Shown: piece by piece, positions 1-9,084 of the stretch
How positions within the stretch are numbered: position 1 is the first letter of the stretch
Layout of the letters: each line of letters starts with the position of its first letter
NCBI RefSeq assembly: GCF_000513895.2
Contig: NZ_CP165783.1
Coordinates: 1,364,001 to 1,428,000, forward strand
Direction: 5' to 3'
Length of the DNA stretch: 64,000 bases
Source of the DNA: Ensifer sp. WSM1721
GTDB taxonomy: Bacteria > Pseudomonadota > Alphaproteobacteria > Rhizobiales > Rhizobiaceae
Translations under genes and position numbers: made by a program
Notes under the pieces: generated by a model
What the model saw: only the letters and a program-made list of their open reading frames with translations
Database searches by the model: none
Told to the model about the DNA's origin: nothing

Positions 1-462
1 CTCGGGGAATTGGTCACTGCTTGCCATGATCGCGACATCGATCTCACCGGCCTCCAGCAGTTCGGAAAGACCGAGAGGTACTCCTTCGACGAGCTGAAGC
101 TGAATGCCGCGATGACGGAGGTTGAAGTCGGTGAGCAGGCCGGTGAAACGGCGCGGCCCGATCGTGCACATGATGCCGACCTTCACATGCGCATCCTCGA
201 GGCAAAGGAAGCGCGACGCCTCCTGCCGAACACCCGACAACTCGTCGACGATCGACTGGAAGCGCGGCCTCAGCAGGTTTCCGAGGTCGGTCAGATGAGT
301 GAGGTTGCGCTCGCGCCGGAACAACAGTCCGCCAACCTCGTCCTCGAGTTGCTGGATTGCGCGGCTCAATGCCGGCTGCGTTACATTGCATTTCTCGGCG
401 GCGCGCGTGAAGTTGCGCGTTTCGCAGACCGCCAGGAAATAGCGAACGTGGTGAATGTCCAT
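1..462 (-). CDS. LysR-family transcriptional regulator, C-terminus outside window
   Basis: Reading the minus strand from the ATG at 462 gives an open frame to the window edge (154 codons seen). The first ~60 residues form a LysR winged helix-turn-helix: MDIHHVRYFLAVCETRNF, then AAEKCNVTQPALSRAIQQLE. The effector-binding domain begins near residue 90. The protein is cut by the edge, so the ligand domain cannot be judged. It is divergent from the hydroxybutyrate dehydrogenase gene at 732, so control of that gene through the 463-731 spacer is a reasonable inference, not shown. Family call is firm; target is not. Confidence 0.9.
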   Translation of the reverse strand, partial: MDIHHVRYFLAVCETRNFTRAAEKCNVTQPALSRAIQQLEDEVGGLLFRRERNLTHLTDLGNLLRPRFQSIVDELSGVRQEASRFLCLEDAHVKVGIMCTIGPRRFTGLLTDFNLRHRGIQLQLVEGVPLGLSELLEAGEIDVAIMASSDQFPE

Positions 463-731
463 ACCTGCCCCCCCCGGAAGGCTTCTACGGCATATTGCTT
501 CGGATCGGATCCGATCTAGAAATCAATCAAAAGTGCTATAGAGACCCGCCATGGGTCCTGGCCGACGCGCAGCGCCGAAGTCGAGGCGATGAACTTCCCC
601 CGTGCGCGCCGCCTTCGCCAATGCAATTCACCTATCGAATTCATAGCACAGTGGCATTTCAGTTGAAATGAATAGAGAGCCATTCTCTTCCCGGAAAGGG
701 CCTTTCGGCCGAAACGTGAGGAGACGCGGAC

Positions 732-1562
732 ATGCTCAAAAGTACCGACGCTGAAATCGACGCGATGTTCGGGCGCAGGGCGCTCGAGGGGCGCAGCGCC
801 ATCGTCACCGGTTCCACCAGCGGCATTGGTCTCGGCATCGCCCAGGCGCTGGCCAAGGCGGGCGCAGCAGTGATGCTCAACGGCTTTGGCGATCCGGCCG
901 AAATCGAACGGCAGCGGGCCGAGATGGCGGAGGAGAACGACGTCGACGTCGCCTATGACAGCGCCGACATGTCGAGTCCGGAGGCCATCCGGATGATGGT
1001 CGAGCGCGCCGGCGCCCGCTTCGGACAGATCGACATCGTCGTGAACAATGCCGGGATCCAGCATGTTGCGCCGATCGCCGAATTCCCTGAGGCCAAATGG
1101 GACGCGATCCTTGGGATCAATCTTTCTGCTGCGTTTCACCTCGTTCGGGCGACCTACGGGCAGATGCGCGCTCGCGGTTACGGACGCGTCATCAACGTCG
1201 CCTCGGCTCACGGTCTCGTCGCCTCGCCCTTCAAGTCCGCTTACGTGGCCGCCAAACATGGGCTTGTCGGACTCACCAAGGTCGTGGCGCTCGAAGGCGC
1301 GGAATTCGGCATTACGGCCAATGCGATCTGCCCGGGCTATGTCTGGACGCCGCTGGTGGAGGCGCAGATCGACGGCCAGGCCAAGTCGCACGGGATCCCC
1401 CGGGACGCGGTTATCCGCGACGTGTTCCTGAAGAACCAGCCGACCAAGCGCTTCGCGACGGTCGAGGAGATGGGGGCGCTCAGCGTCTTCTTGTGCAGCA
1501 GCGCGGCCGCCTCGATCACCGGCGCGGCCATTCCCGTCGATGGCGGGTGGACAGCCCATTGA
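732..1562 (+). CDS. bdhA: 3-hydroxybutyrate dehydrogenase (SDR family)
   Basis: A 276-residue classical short-chain dehydrogenase that would interconvert 3-hydroxybutyrate and acetoacetate with NAD, a step of polyhydroxybutyrate breakdown in the cytoplasm. It has the cofactor motif TGSTSGIG (26-33), NNAG (105-108), catalytic Ser158, Tyr171 and Lys175 in YVAAK, and the C-terminal PVDGGW. Internal stretches such as NNAGIQHVAPI and AICPGYVWTPLV are typical of the PHB-type enzyme rather than of generic SDRs. The start has a GAGGAG ribosome site about 9 bases upstream. The patatin gene follows after 17 bases, so the two are probably one transcript. A paralogous SDR with another substrate is the alternative. 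Confidence 0.85.
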   Translation: MLKSTDAEIDAMFGRRALEGRSAIVTGSTSGIGLGIAQALAKAGAAVMLNGFGDPAEIERQRAEMAEENDVDVAYDSADMSSPEAIRMMVERAGARFGQIDIVVNNAGIQHVAPIAEFPEAKWDAILGINLSAAFHLVRATYGQMRARGYGRVINVASAHGLVASPFKSAYVAAKHGLVGLTKVVALEGAEFGITANAICPGYVWTPLVEAQIDGQAKSHGIPRDAVIRDVFLKNQPTKRFATVEEMGALSVFLCSSAAASITGAAIPVDGGWTAH

Positions 1563-1579
1563 TCGAGAGGAGGAGAGCC

Positions 1580-2665
1580 ATGAACAAGCACACCCATGTG
1601 GGCCTGCCGGAATCCGAGCACCAGGTGCGGCGCTCCAAGGAAGACCTGCGTCCGCCGCGAACGATAAACCTCGCGCTTCAGGGCGGCGGTGCGCACGGCG
1701 CATTCACCTGGGGCGTGCTCGACCGGCTGCTCGACGAGGCGAACCTTTCCTTCGAAGGCATCGTTGCGACCAGCGCCGGCGCGATGAACGCCGCGGTCCT
1801 GGCCTATGGGCTTGCAGAGGGCGGACGCAGCGGCGCGCAAAGGGCTCTCGCCAATTTCTGGCGCCGCATCAGCCATGCGGCAGCCTTCAGTCCGCTGCAG
1901 CCGAGCTTGCTCGACCGCCTGACCGGGTCGAAATCCTTGGAGTATTCGCCGGCCTTCGTCGTCTTCGATATGGTGACGCGGCTGCTATCGCCCTACCAGT
2001 TCAACCCGTTGAACTACAATCCGCTGCGCCAGGTTTTGGAACAGTCGATCGATCTCGATGCGATCCGCATGTCGCGTTGTCCCGTGAAGCTGAACATCTG
2101 CGCGACCAACGTGCGCTCCGGCAAGGTCAAGGTGTTTTCCAATGACGAGATCTCGATCGACGCCGTCATGGCCTCGGCCTGCCTGCCGTTCCTGTTTCAA
2201 GCCGTAGAGATCGACGGCGAGGCCTATTGGGACGGAGGCTACATGGGGAACCCCGCCATTTTCCCGCTGATCTATGGTTGCGACACGCCGGATGTGTTGG
2301 TGGTGCACATCAACCCGCTGGAGCGAACGGAACTGCCGCGCACTGCGGCCGAAATACTGAACAGGATCAACGAAATCAGCTTCAACTCGTCACTACTGAG
2401 GGAGATGCGGGCAATCGCCTTCGTGACGCACCTGATCGATTCCGAGGCCGGTAATTCTCTTGGCCTCAAACGCATCTTCGTACATGGCATTTCCGACGAC
2501 GAGACGATGAGAAACCTCAGCGTCTCCAGCAAGCTCAATGCCGAGTGGGGAGCCCTCGTAGACCTCCGTGACCGCGGTCGACAGTGCGCGGAGGACTGGC
2601 TGATGGCGAACTATGACGCGATAGGGAAGCGTTCGAGCGTCGATATCAGTACGCGTTACCTCTAG
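1580..2665 (+). CDS. patatin-like phospholipase family protein
   Basis: A 361-residue patatin-fold acyl hydrolase. The oxyanion loop GGGAHG is at 35-40, the nucleophile Ser65 lies in ATSAG (family usually GxSxG, so the first Gly is Ala here), and the dyad Asp218 is in WDGGY. No signal peptide or membrane segment is seen, so it is likely cytoplasmic. The ATG at 1580 is preceded by GAGGAGAG; the open frame extends further upstream but would overlap bdhA. The bdhA neighbour suggests a role in lipid or polyhydroxybutyrate granule metabolism. That is inferred from position only; substrate unknown. Confidence 0.85.
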   Translation: MNKHTHVGLPESEHQVRRSKEDLRPPRTINLALQGGGAHGAFTWGVLDRLLDEANLSFEGIVATSAGAMNAAVLAYGLAEGGRSGAQRALANFWRRISHAAAFSPLQPSLLDRLTGSKSLEYSPAFVVFDMVTRLLSPYQFNPLNYNPLRQVLEQSIDLDAIRMSRCPVKLNICATNVRSGKVKVFSNDEISIDAVMASACLPFLFQAVEIDGEAYWDGGYMGNPAIFPLIYGCDTPDVLVVHINPLERTELPRTAAEILNRINEISFNSSLLREMRAIAFVTHLIDSEAGNSLGLKRIFVHGISDDETMRNLSVSSKLNAEWGALVDLRDRGRQCAEDWLMANYDAIGKRSSVDISTRYL

Positions 2666-2750
2666 ACGCCTCAGCGCTTCCCGACCAATCAGGGTGCGTC
2701 GCCACCGCCCGAGCGCACCTCCTTGCCATCTCCCTCCCGATGGCAGTGTT

Positions 2751-2784
2751 GCCCCCCGATCGGCCCGATCCGGGGGGCTTTTTT
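2751..2784 (+). terminator. rho-independent terminator after the patatin gene
   Basis: GCCCCCC and GGGGGGC arms enclose an inner GATC/GATC pairing, followed by TTTTTT. It lies 85 bases after the patatin stop and before the bufferin gene, separating the two transcripts. Confidence 0.85.
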
Positions 2785-2932
2785 CGTCTCAGGTGCCGCC
2801 CGTCGCCGGCGGATAGTTCGGCCTATCGAAACCATGCCTGAACAGCATTTCAAAGAGCTCGAGCGGTCTGCGAAGCTTGTCAGCATCAGGCCGATACCCG
2901 GTCTGAACAACGTCAGATCCAGGAGATGTTCA

Positions 2933-3202
2933 ATGATCAACACTCGTACGCTCATCAGTTCCGCGCTTGCCGCGATCGCCTCCGTCTCGGCGTCGACCGC
3001 ATCGGCAGGACCGGCCGCCCAGCCCGAGTTCTCGTTCGAGAAATGCTACGGCATCGTCAAAGCCGGGCAGAACGACTGCCAGACAGCCACCCATTCCTGC
3101 GCGGGCACCTCGACGATGGACGACCAGGCCGACGCCTGGATCTACGTGCCTGCCGGCACCTGCGGAAAGATCGCCGGCGGCAGCGACGCCCCCAAGGCCT
3201 GA
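2933..3202 (+). CDS. bufA: bufferin-type RiPP precursor (DUF2282 family)
   Basis: An 89-residue exported peptide with a Sec signal (Lys/Arg-poor start, Ala/Ser-rich core, ending near ASTASA at 25-26) and four cysteines in [18 protein letters not shown] and AGTC. This is the DUF2282 pattern. In Caulobacter, DUF2282 members (GigA/BufA1) are copper-induced periplasmic peptides whose cysteines are modified by an MNIO enzyme so that they bind copper. The ATG at 2933 follows AGGAGATGTTC; an in-frame extension upstream would put coding sequence before the signal peptide and is not favoured. The modifying enzyme gene follows 35 bases downstream. Confidence 0.85.
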   Translation: MINTRTLISSALAAIASVSASTASAGPAAQPEFSFEKCYGIVKAGQNDCQTATHSCAGTSTMDDQADAWIYVPAGTCGKIAGGSDAPKA

Positions 3203-3237
3203 CGGCCTCCGACAACAAGCAAAAAGGGAGTAGACCG

Positions 3238-4269
3238 ATGCCCAAGACGTTTCCAACCCACCCGGTGCCGTGCGCTGCGGGCATCGGCCTCCGTTCGATA
3301 CACATTTCCGAGATGCTTTCCCGCAGGCCTGCTGCGGGTTGGCTGGAAGTCCATGCCGAAAACTACATGGGCCAATCAGCGGCCGTGGAGGCGCTCGAGA
3401 AGCTACGGGAGGTTTATCCGCTTTCGGTGCACGGCGTCGGACTGTCGCTCGGCAGCGCCTCGGGTCTCGACCGAGCGCATCTGGAGCGGCTGCGTCTCGT
3501 CTGTGAGCGCTTCCAGCCGGCGATCGTCTCGGAGCACCTTGCCTGGAGCGTCGCCGACGGCGCCTACCTCAACGACCTCCTGCCGCTCCGTTACGACGAC
3601 GAGGCGCTCACCATCGTTTCCGGGAACATCGGCCGGCTGCAGGATACGCTCAAGCGTCAGGTGTTCATCGAAAATCTCTCCGCCTATCTGGCCTTCGCGG
3701 AATCGAGCATGACCGAGGCAGAGTTCCTGAACGAGCTCGTCAACCGGACCGGTTGCGGCCTGCTGCTGGACGTCAACAACGTCCATGTCTCCGCAAGCAA
3801 CCTCGATTTCGATGCATTGGCGTTTATCGACGCCCTGCCTGCCGACGCGATCGGTGAAATCCACCTTGCCGGCCACGCAGTCAATGAAGTGGACGGCGAC
3901 GTCATTCTCATCGACGACCACGGGTCGCGCGTGCCGCCGGCCGTCTGGTCGCTCTATGCCCACGCTCTCCGCAGGATCGGCCCGCGACCGACACTGATCG
4001 AATGGGACACGGATGTGCCGCCGCTCGAGGTCTTATTGGGCGAAGCCATGTGGGCGGACATGCTCGCCCGCAGTATCGCCTTCGGCGAGCGCCCGGAGGA
4101 GCCGCCGGTCGCCGTGCGGGACAGCCGTTTCGAGACAATGACGCTACCCCGCCGCGACGACGCGAGTGGCATCCGTTTCCCGGCGCTCGCTGCCATCGCG
4201 GCAGTTAGAGCCGCTTGCGGCAACTGCGCAGCGGACCATTGCAGGAGGGACGGCCATGTCCTCCATTGA
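3238..4269 (+). CDS. bufB: MNIO-family (DUF692) bufferin-modifying enzyme
   Basis: A 343-residue TIM-barrel multinuclear iron oxygenase. Visible family motifs are LEVHAENYMG, HGVGLSLGS, ENLSAYL, LLLDVNNVHVSASN, IHLAGHA, DDHGSRV and PTLIEWDTDVPP, which carry the His/Asp/Glu iron ligands. Such enzymes oxidise precursor cysteines, to thiooxazole in bufferins. The C-terminus runs about 50 residues past the barrel and contains two cysteines (CGNCAADHC); the last codons overlap the next gene by 14 bases. The ATG at 3238 has GGGAG upstream. Its partner is the DUF2063 protein encoded next; its likely substrate is the peptide just upstream. Confidence 0.9.
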   Translation: MPKTFPTHPVPCAAGIGLRSIHISEMLSRRPAAGWLEVHAENYMGQSAAVEALEKLREVYPLSVHGVGLSLGSASGLDRAHLERLRLVCERFQPAIVSEHLAWSVADGAYLNDLLPLRYDDEALTIVSGNIGRLQDTLKRQVFIENLSAYLAFAESSMTEAEFLNELVNRTGCGLLLDVNNVHVSASNLDFDALAFIDALPADAIGEIHLAGHAVNEVDGDVILIDDHGSRVPPAVWSLYAHALRRIGPRPTLIEWDTDVPPLEVLLGEAMWADMLARSIAFGERPEEPPVAVRDSRFETMTLPRRDDASGIRFPALAAIAAVRAACGNCAADHCRRDGHVLH

Positions 4270-5056
4270 AACCCTGCAGAGCGTGGTCGCGCGTGCGGTT
4301 CTGACGACCGGGCCCGCAGATATCCTGCCACTCCTCGAGCGGGGTCGTTTCGATCCCGCAAGGCGCCTCAATATCTACCGCAACAATACGTTGGTCTCGC
4401 TCACGACGACGTTGAAGGCCGTGTTCCCCGTGACGGTGCGGCTGCTCGACGAACGCTACTTCAGTTATGTGGCCGGCCGCTTCATCCGCAACAGCCCGCC
4501 ACAAGAGCCGCGCCTTTCGCGCTACGGCGCAGGATTTGCGCCATTCCTCGCGCGCTTCGAGGGAACCGCCGATATGCCCTTCGTTTCCGAGGTGGCGCGC
4601 CTGGAGTGGAAGATCGCCGAAGCGCTCGACGCGCCGCTGGGGCGGCCAAGCACACTCATCGAGCTCTACGAGGGGCTTTCGAGCGGGTCCTTCGCGCTCT
4701 TTCTACAGCCTTCGCTGCGACTTGTTCTGTGCCGCTGGCCCGCCCTCAGCATATGGGCGGCGCACCAGCAGGGAGGTGATCCCGACAGGCTCTCGAATCT
4801 CGAACGCGAACCGGAGCGCATTGCGCTGTGGAGACATGCCGACACCGTTCGCTTCCTGCGCCTCGACGCCGCGGAGTTTGCGTTCTGGCACATGTTGATG
4901 CGGGGCAGCGGACTCGAGGCTGCGGTCGCTCGCGCCTGCCGCCATTCGCCTGAGTTCGATATCGCTCGAGCGCTGGCGGGCCTTTTCGTCAGCGAGCTCG
5001 TCATCGGCATCCATCGCATGAAGGGGTCTTCCAACCAGCAGGAGAGAGTGTCATGA
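4256..5056 (+). CDS. bufC: DUF2063 (HvfC/BufC) partner of the MNIO enzyme
   Basis: A 266-residue protein of the DUF2063 family, which supplies precursor recognition for DUF692 enzymes. The N-terminal half shows the family pattern (FDPARRLNIYRNNTLVSL, then LKAVFPVTVRLLDERYF), followed by FVSEVARLEWKIAEA. The old label 'putative DNA-binding' for this family comes from a weak similarity; in bufferin systems it acts with the oxygenase. The ATG at 4256 follows GGAGGGACGGCC and overlaps bufB; the stop overlaps the next start in ATGA. Translational coupling along the cassette is likely. Confidence 0.88.
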   Translation: MSSIETLQSVVARAVLTTGPADILPLLERGRFDPARRLNIYRNNTLVSLTTTLKAVFPVTVRLLDERYFSYVAGRFIRNSPPQEPRLSRYGAGFAPFLARFEGTADMPFVSEVARLEWKIAEALDAPLGRPSTLIELYEGLSSGSFALFLQPSLRLVLCRWPALSIWAAHQQGGDPDRLSNLEREPERIALWRHADTVRFLRLDAAEFAFWHMLMRGSGLEAAVARACRHSPEFDIARALAGLFVSELVIGIHRMKGSSNQQERVS

Positions 5057-5526
5057 CCACAATGCGCGCAACACCGATCAGTGCTTCCAGAACGATATAC
5101 AGGCTTCACGACACCGTCGTGGAGTGGGCGAGCGCCCTGCCGCTATCGATCGTGCAATTGGCGTCCCGCGTTGCCGTCGCGGAGGTTTTCTGGCAATCCG
5201 CCCAGACGAAGCTCGCATCCTGGCCGGTTACGCTCCAGCTGTTCGCCTTCGAATATCGCGTGCCGCTGCTCGATCCCGGACTGGCCGCTCTTATGGCGAC
5301 AGCGGCGGAACTCAGTGGCGCGGCGATGCTCGCCCTGGGACTGTTCGCGCGGCTCGCCTCGCTGATGCTGCTCGGCGTCGTCGCCACCATCCAGATCTTC
5401 GTCTACCCGGATCATTGGGTCGAGCATCTGATGTGGACAAGCCTGCTCCTGCTCATCCTGTCGCGGGGGGCCGGAGTCATTTCCGTCGATCATCTGGTCG
5501 CCCGACGCATCCGTGCGGGGGGCTGA
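5053..5526 (+). CDS. DoxX-family membrane protein of the bufferin cassette
   Basis: A 157-residue inner-membrane protein with four predicted hydrophobic segments (roughly 30-50, 70-95, 95-115 and 125-145) and a DoxX-like start (ASRVAVAEVFWQSAQTKL). It overlaps bufC by four bases. DoxX proteins are the usual fourth member of DUF2282-DUF692-DUF2063 operons (GigD in Caulobacter). Their role there is not settled; quinone-linked redox support of the oxygenase or of copper handling has been considered. A type II NADH dehydrogenase starting 3 bases downstream fits a redox role. Confidence 0.85.
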   Translation: MTTMRATPISASRTIYRLHDTVVEWASALPLSIVQLASRVAVAEVFWQSAQTKLASWPVTLQLFAFEYRVPLLDPGLAALMATAAELSGAAMLALGLFARLASLMLLGVVATIQIFVYPDHWVEHLMWTSLLLLILSRGAGVISVDHLVARRIRAGG

Positions 5527-5529
5527 ACG

Positions 5530-6846
5530 ATGTCGGTGGCGCCTGTTCAGAGCGGCTCCGTGGCGGGCAAGATTGCGGCCGGCACGGACCAGACAAAGCA
5601 CCGGCCGCGCGTGGTCATTCTCGGTGCGGGCTTCGGCGGCCTGAACGCGGCGTTGGCGCTTCGTCGCGCGCCGGTCGAAGTCACCGTCATCGACCGGCGA
5701 AACTATCACCTGTTCCAGCCTCTGCTTTATCAGGTGGCGACCGCGGGGCTCTCGCCGGCGCAGATTGCCATGCCGATCCGCCGCATTCTTTCGCGGCAGT
5801 CGAATGCCACGGTCCTGATGGACAAGGTCGAGGCGGTCGATACGGCCGCGCGATGCGTCGTGACTGGCAGCCGGCGCATCCCCTATGACTACCTGATCGT
5901 TGCGACCGGCGCCCGCCACACTTATTTCGGCAACGACACCTGGGCGGACCACGCCCCGGGCCTGAAGACAATCACCGATGCGACGGCGATCCGCGCGCGC
6001 ATCCTCTCCGCCTTCGAACGGGCGGAGGTGACCGATGACCCCCGCTTGCGCCAGGCGTTCTTGACCTTCGTTGTCGTCGGCGGCGGGCCGACGGGTGTCG
6101 AACTCGCCGGCGCCATCGCCGAGCTCTCGCGAAGGACGATCGTTCGTGATTTCCGGCGCATCGATTCATCCTCCGCCCGGGTCGTGCTCGTCGAGGCGGG
6201 TGAGCGGATACTGCCGGCGATGCCGCCCTGCCTTTCGAGGAAAGCCCAGAGACAACTCGAAAACCTTGGCGTCGAGGTCCTGCTCGGAAATGCCGTCGCC
6301 GGCTGTGACGACAGCGGCGTACGGCTGGCCGACGGAACAGAAATCGGCTCCGCCTGCATTCTCTGGGCCGCAGGCGTCATGGCTTCGCGCGCCGCCAAGT
6401 GGATCGCCGCGCCGGCCGATCGCGCCGGTCGGGTCCTGGTCGACGGGCGCCTCAATCCGCCTGGGCACGACGAGATATTCGTTATCGGTGACACGGCCTC
6501 GGTGACCGATGCGGCCGGACGTCCTGTACCTGGCGTCGCGCCGGCAGCCAAGCAGATGGGGCGTTACGCGGCCCACGCCATCCTCGCCGGCATGGCGGGA
6601 CGTCAGTCGGCGCCCTTCCGCTATCGTGACTACGGCAATCTCGCGACCATCGGCCGCAAGGCAGCGGTTGCGGATTTCGGCAAGGCCAGGCTCTCCGGTT
6701 ATCCCGCATGGCTCGTCTGGAACTTCGCCCATCTCTGGTTCCTCGTCGGCTTCCGTAATCGCCTCGTGGTCTTTCTCGACTGGGCGGTCGCCTATGCCCG
6801 CAACGATCGCGCCGCGCGGCTGATCACCGGCCAACACGAGGCCTAG
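5530..6846 (+). CDS. ndh: type II NADH dehydrogenase (NDH-2)
   Basis: A 438-residue FAD-dependent pyridine-nucleotide oxidoreductase. The FAD-binding GAGFGG is at 32-37, NYHLFQPLLYQVATAGL follows as in NDH-2 enzymes, and the NADH-binding GGGPTGVE is at 184-191; GDTASV near 320 contacts FAD. The C-terminal third carries the hydrophobic, aromatic membrane-anchoring helix (WLVWNFAHLWFLVGF) expected for a monotopic quinone reductase. It oxidises NADH and reduces membrane quinone without pumping protons. It starts three bases after the DoxX gene, so it appears to belong to the bufferin operon, which is not the minimal cassette layout. Confidence 0.88.
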   Translation: MSVAPVQSGSVAGKIAAGTDQTKHRPRVVILGAGFGGLNAALALRRAPVEVTVIDRRNYHLFQPLLYQVATAGLSPAQIAMPIRRILSRQSNATVLMDKVEAVDTAARCVVTGSRRIPYDYLIVATGARHTYFGNDTWADHAPGLKTITDATAIRARILSAFERAEVTDDPRLRQAFLTFVVVGGGPTGVELAGAIAELSRRTIVRDFRRIDSSSARVVLVEAGERILPAMPPCLSRKAQRQLENLGVEVLLGNAVAGCDDSGVRLADGTEIGSACILWAAGVMASRAAKWIAAPADRAGRVLVDGRLNPPGHDEIFVIGDTASVTDAAGRPVPGVAPAAKQMGRYAAHAILAGMAGRQSAPFRYRDYGNLATIGRKAAVADFGKARLSGYPAWLVWNFAHLWFLVGFRNRLVVFLDWAVAYARNDRAARLITGQHEA

Positions 6847-6848
6847 CG

Positions 6849-8771
6849 ATGTATCGCCCGAAGCTCGCCCAGGTCATCATCGTTATCCTCATGCTGGCGG
6901 TGCTCTCCACCGCAGCGCTGATCCATCTCATCTGGCAGCGCGCAGCCGGCGAGAACATCGAGGAAATCGTCGCGAGTCTCGATGCCCAGACGGCGGGATC
7001 CGTCAGGAACGACCTGTCCCGGACGCTGGCGCTCGTGACGAGCACCGCCGAGGTTGTCCGCTCCATCTTCTTCCAGGGTGCAATCGGCGCCGATGACGAG
7101 GTCAAGCGCGAGTTCCTGTTCCTGTCGCTGCTGCGCGAGCAGCCGGCGATCGCCTGGATCGGCTTCGGCTTTCCGGACGGGCGCTTTTTCGGGTCGCATG
7201 CGACCGCCGACGGCCGGATCGAAATGGTCGAAATCGGCGCTGCGAAAGCCGGCGAGCTCCGTCCGCTGCGGCGCGATCTCTACCGGCCGATCCCGGGCGA
7301 CATCTTTTTCGAGGAGCGCATCAAGGCGGAGAGCGCCTATGTGGCACTCGGCGCCCCCTGGTATCGCTTGGGCAAGGAAACCGGAGAGCCCGTCTGGACG
7401 GTCACCAATGTGCTGCCGAACGGTTTCGAGCCGGCCATGGTGCTGTCGAAGCGCGTCGTGACCTTCGGGAAGTTTACCGGCGTGGTGATGGTGGCCGTGA
7501 GCCTCCGGCGCCTTTCCGAGGCGCTGCAAGCGCTCGAACTACCGGCGCTCGGCAAAGCCTTCGTTCTTGACGAGCGCGCGCGGGTGCTTGCGACATCACA
7601 ACCCTCCGACGGCGTGATGGCGGTACATTTTTCCGATTTTCCTGCCTCCGATGCCGTGGCGACGGCCGCCGCCGAGGCCATCGCGGCCAATAAGGTCGAC
7701 GCCTTCCGCGCCGTAGTGCCGAACGCTTCGCTAGGCCCCGTCTTCGTGTCGTCGTCGCGCCTGCCGTTCGAGAACTGGCGCCTTGTTACCGCCACCCCGC
7801 GCTCGACCTTCGCAAGCGGTATCGACAAGAATATCCGGCGCATAGCCATAGTCGTGCTCGCCATGGCCGCGCTTGCCGCAGCAACTGCCGTCGGCTTTGC
7901 AAATTTTCTCCTCGCCCGGCCGCTCGCCCGGCTGGCGGAGCAATTGCGTGCGGTCGAGCGCTTCTCGCTGGAAAGCATCCGCCATCACCCGACCTTTCTC
8001 GCCGAGCTCAACGACTTGTCCCAGGCGTTGAAGCGAATGGCGGTCGGGCTTTCGGCCTTCGCCCGCTATATGCCGCTCGACGTCGTGCGACCGCTGGTCG
8101 AGGGTGGCATCGAGCCGAAGCCCGGCGGCGAGCTCTGCGAAGTGACGGTCATGTTCGCCGACCTGCCCGGCTTCACCGAGCTGACGGAGAGGCTCGGACC
8201 CGGCGTCGAGCCGCATCTGACGCGCTTCCTGTCTATCGCGGTCGCCGCTATCCATGCCGAGGGAGGCACCGTCGACAAGTTCATCGGGGATGCCGTCATG
8301 GCGATCTGGAATGCGCCGGGCAAACAGGCGGACCATGCTTCCCGCGCCTGCCGCGCGGCTGTCGCGATCCGGACGGCAATGCATGACGACCCGCCAATCG
8401 CTGCCGGCGAGGATGCGATCCGCGTGCGCATCGGGATCAACAGCGGCACGGCGCTGATCGGCAATATCGGCTCCGCCGAGAGGCTGAGCTACACCGCCAT
8501 CGGCGATACCGTCAATCTCGCGAGCCGGCTGGTGAATGTGGCCAAGGAGCGCGGCGTCGAAATCGTGCTCAGCGATGCAACGATGCGGGAACTCGGGGCA
8601 GAGCCGATGACGAGGCCGCTCGGGCTTGCGGCGGTCCGCGGCAAGGCCAGCCCTGTCGGCGTGCATACGATTGACCAGCTAAACGCTCGATCCGCGGGAG
8701 GAAGCGATGGAAATGGCGATTACGACGGTGGCGATGCTCGCTTGCATGCAGCTCAAGCACTTCGTCGCTGA
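6849..8771 (+). CDS. membrane-bound class III adenylate/guanylate cyclase with sensor domain
   Basis: A 640-residue protein: an N-terminal membrane segment (10-30), a periplasmic Cache-like sensor (about 40-320), a second membrane segment (about 325-355), a linker, and a class III cyclase domain (about 430-610). Catalytic features are intact: the metal-binding Asp in MFADLPGFT, the second in KFIGDAVMAIW, and GDTVNLASRL with the transition-state Asn and Arg. Cyclic-nucleotide signalling from an extracytoplasmic ligand is the likely role. It starts 2 bases after ndh and its 3' end overlaps the next gene by 65 bases, tying it to the same operon. The ligand is unknown. Confidence 0.88.
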   Translation: MYRPKLAQVIIVILMLAVLSTAALIHLIWQRAAGENIEEIVASLDAQTAGSVRNDLSRTLALVTSTAEVVRSIFFQGAIGADDEVKREFLFLSLLREQPAIAWIGFGFPDGRFFGSHATADGRIEMVEIGAAKAGELRPLRRDLYRPIPGDIFFEERIKAESAYVALGAPWYRLGKETGEPVWTVTNVLPNGFEPAMVLSKRVVTFGKFTGVVMVAVSLRRLSEALQALELPALGKAFVLDERARVLATSQPSDGVMAVHFSDFPASDAVATAAAEAIAANKVDAFRAVVPNASLGPVFVSSSRLPFENWRLVTATPRSTFASGIDKNIRRIAIVVLAMAALAAATAVGFANFLLARPLARLAEQLRAVERFSLESIRHHPTFLAELNDLSQALKRMAVGLSAFARYMPLDVVRPLVEGGIEPKPGGELCEVTVMFADLPGFTELTERLGPGVEPHLTRFLSIAVAAIHAEGGTVDKFIGDAVMAIWNAPGKQADHASRACRAAVAIRTAMHDDPPIAAGEDAIRVRIGINSGTALIGNIGSAERLSYTAIGDTVNLASRLVNVAKERGVEIVLSDATMRELGAEPMTRPLGLAAVRGKASPVGVHTIDQLNARSAGGSDGNGDYDGGDARLHAAQALRR

Positions 8772-9084
8772 TTATGTGCTGCAGCCCGCCTGGATCCTGC
8801 GCGGCAAAGGAAATTTCCGCATGATCGGCGGCTATGTCCATGCGGGCGGGCACGCGCTCGGAACCCTGCCGGCACTGATGCTCGCCGGCGCTGGCATGAC
8901 GCGCGTCGCCATTCTCGTGCTCGCCGAATTCGTAGCTCACTATCTCATCGACTATGGCAAGGCACTGCTGTCGCGGCATAGCCGCGCCGATACGACGGCC
9001 CGGACCTACTGGGCGATGCACGGAGCCGATCAATTGATGCACCAGCTCACCTATGCGGCGCTGATCCTGGCCGCACTGGTGTAG
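8707..9084 (+). CDS. DUF3307-family membrane protein
   Basis: A 125-residue small membrane protein with the DUF3307 pattern: KHFVADYVLQP near the start, HAGGHALGT in the middle, AHYLIDYGK and DQLMHQLTYA near the end, spaced by hydrophobic helices. The repeated His/Asp in membrane helices are typical, but the family function is unknown. The ATG has GGGAGGAAGC upstream and lies inside the end of the cyclase gene. It is the last gene of the run that begins with the bufferin peptide. Confidence 0.8.
   Translation: MEMAITTVAMLACMQLKHFVADYVLQPAWILRGKGNFRMIGGYVHAGGHALGTLPALMLAGAGMTRVAILVLAEFVAHYLIDYGKALLSRHSRADTTARTYWAMHGADQLMHQLTYAALILAALV

Noticed and set aside
516..1703. 395-residue minus-strand open frame over bdhA
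   Set aside because: Shadow of the SDR gene; high-GC DNA leaves long open frames on the opposite strand.
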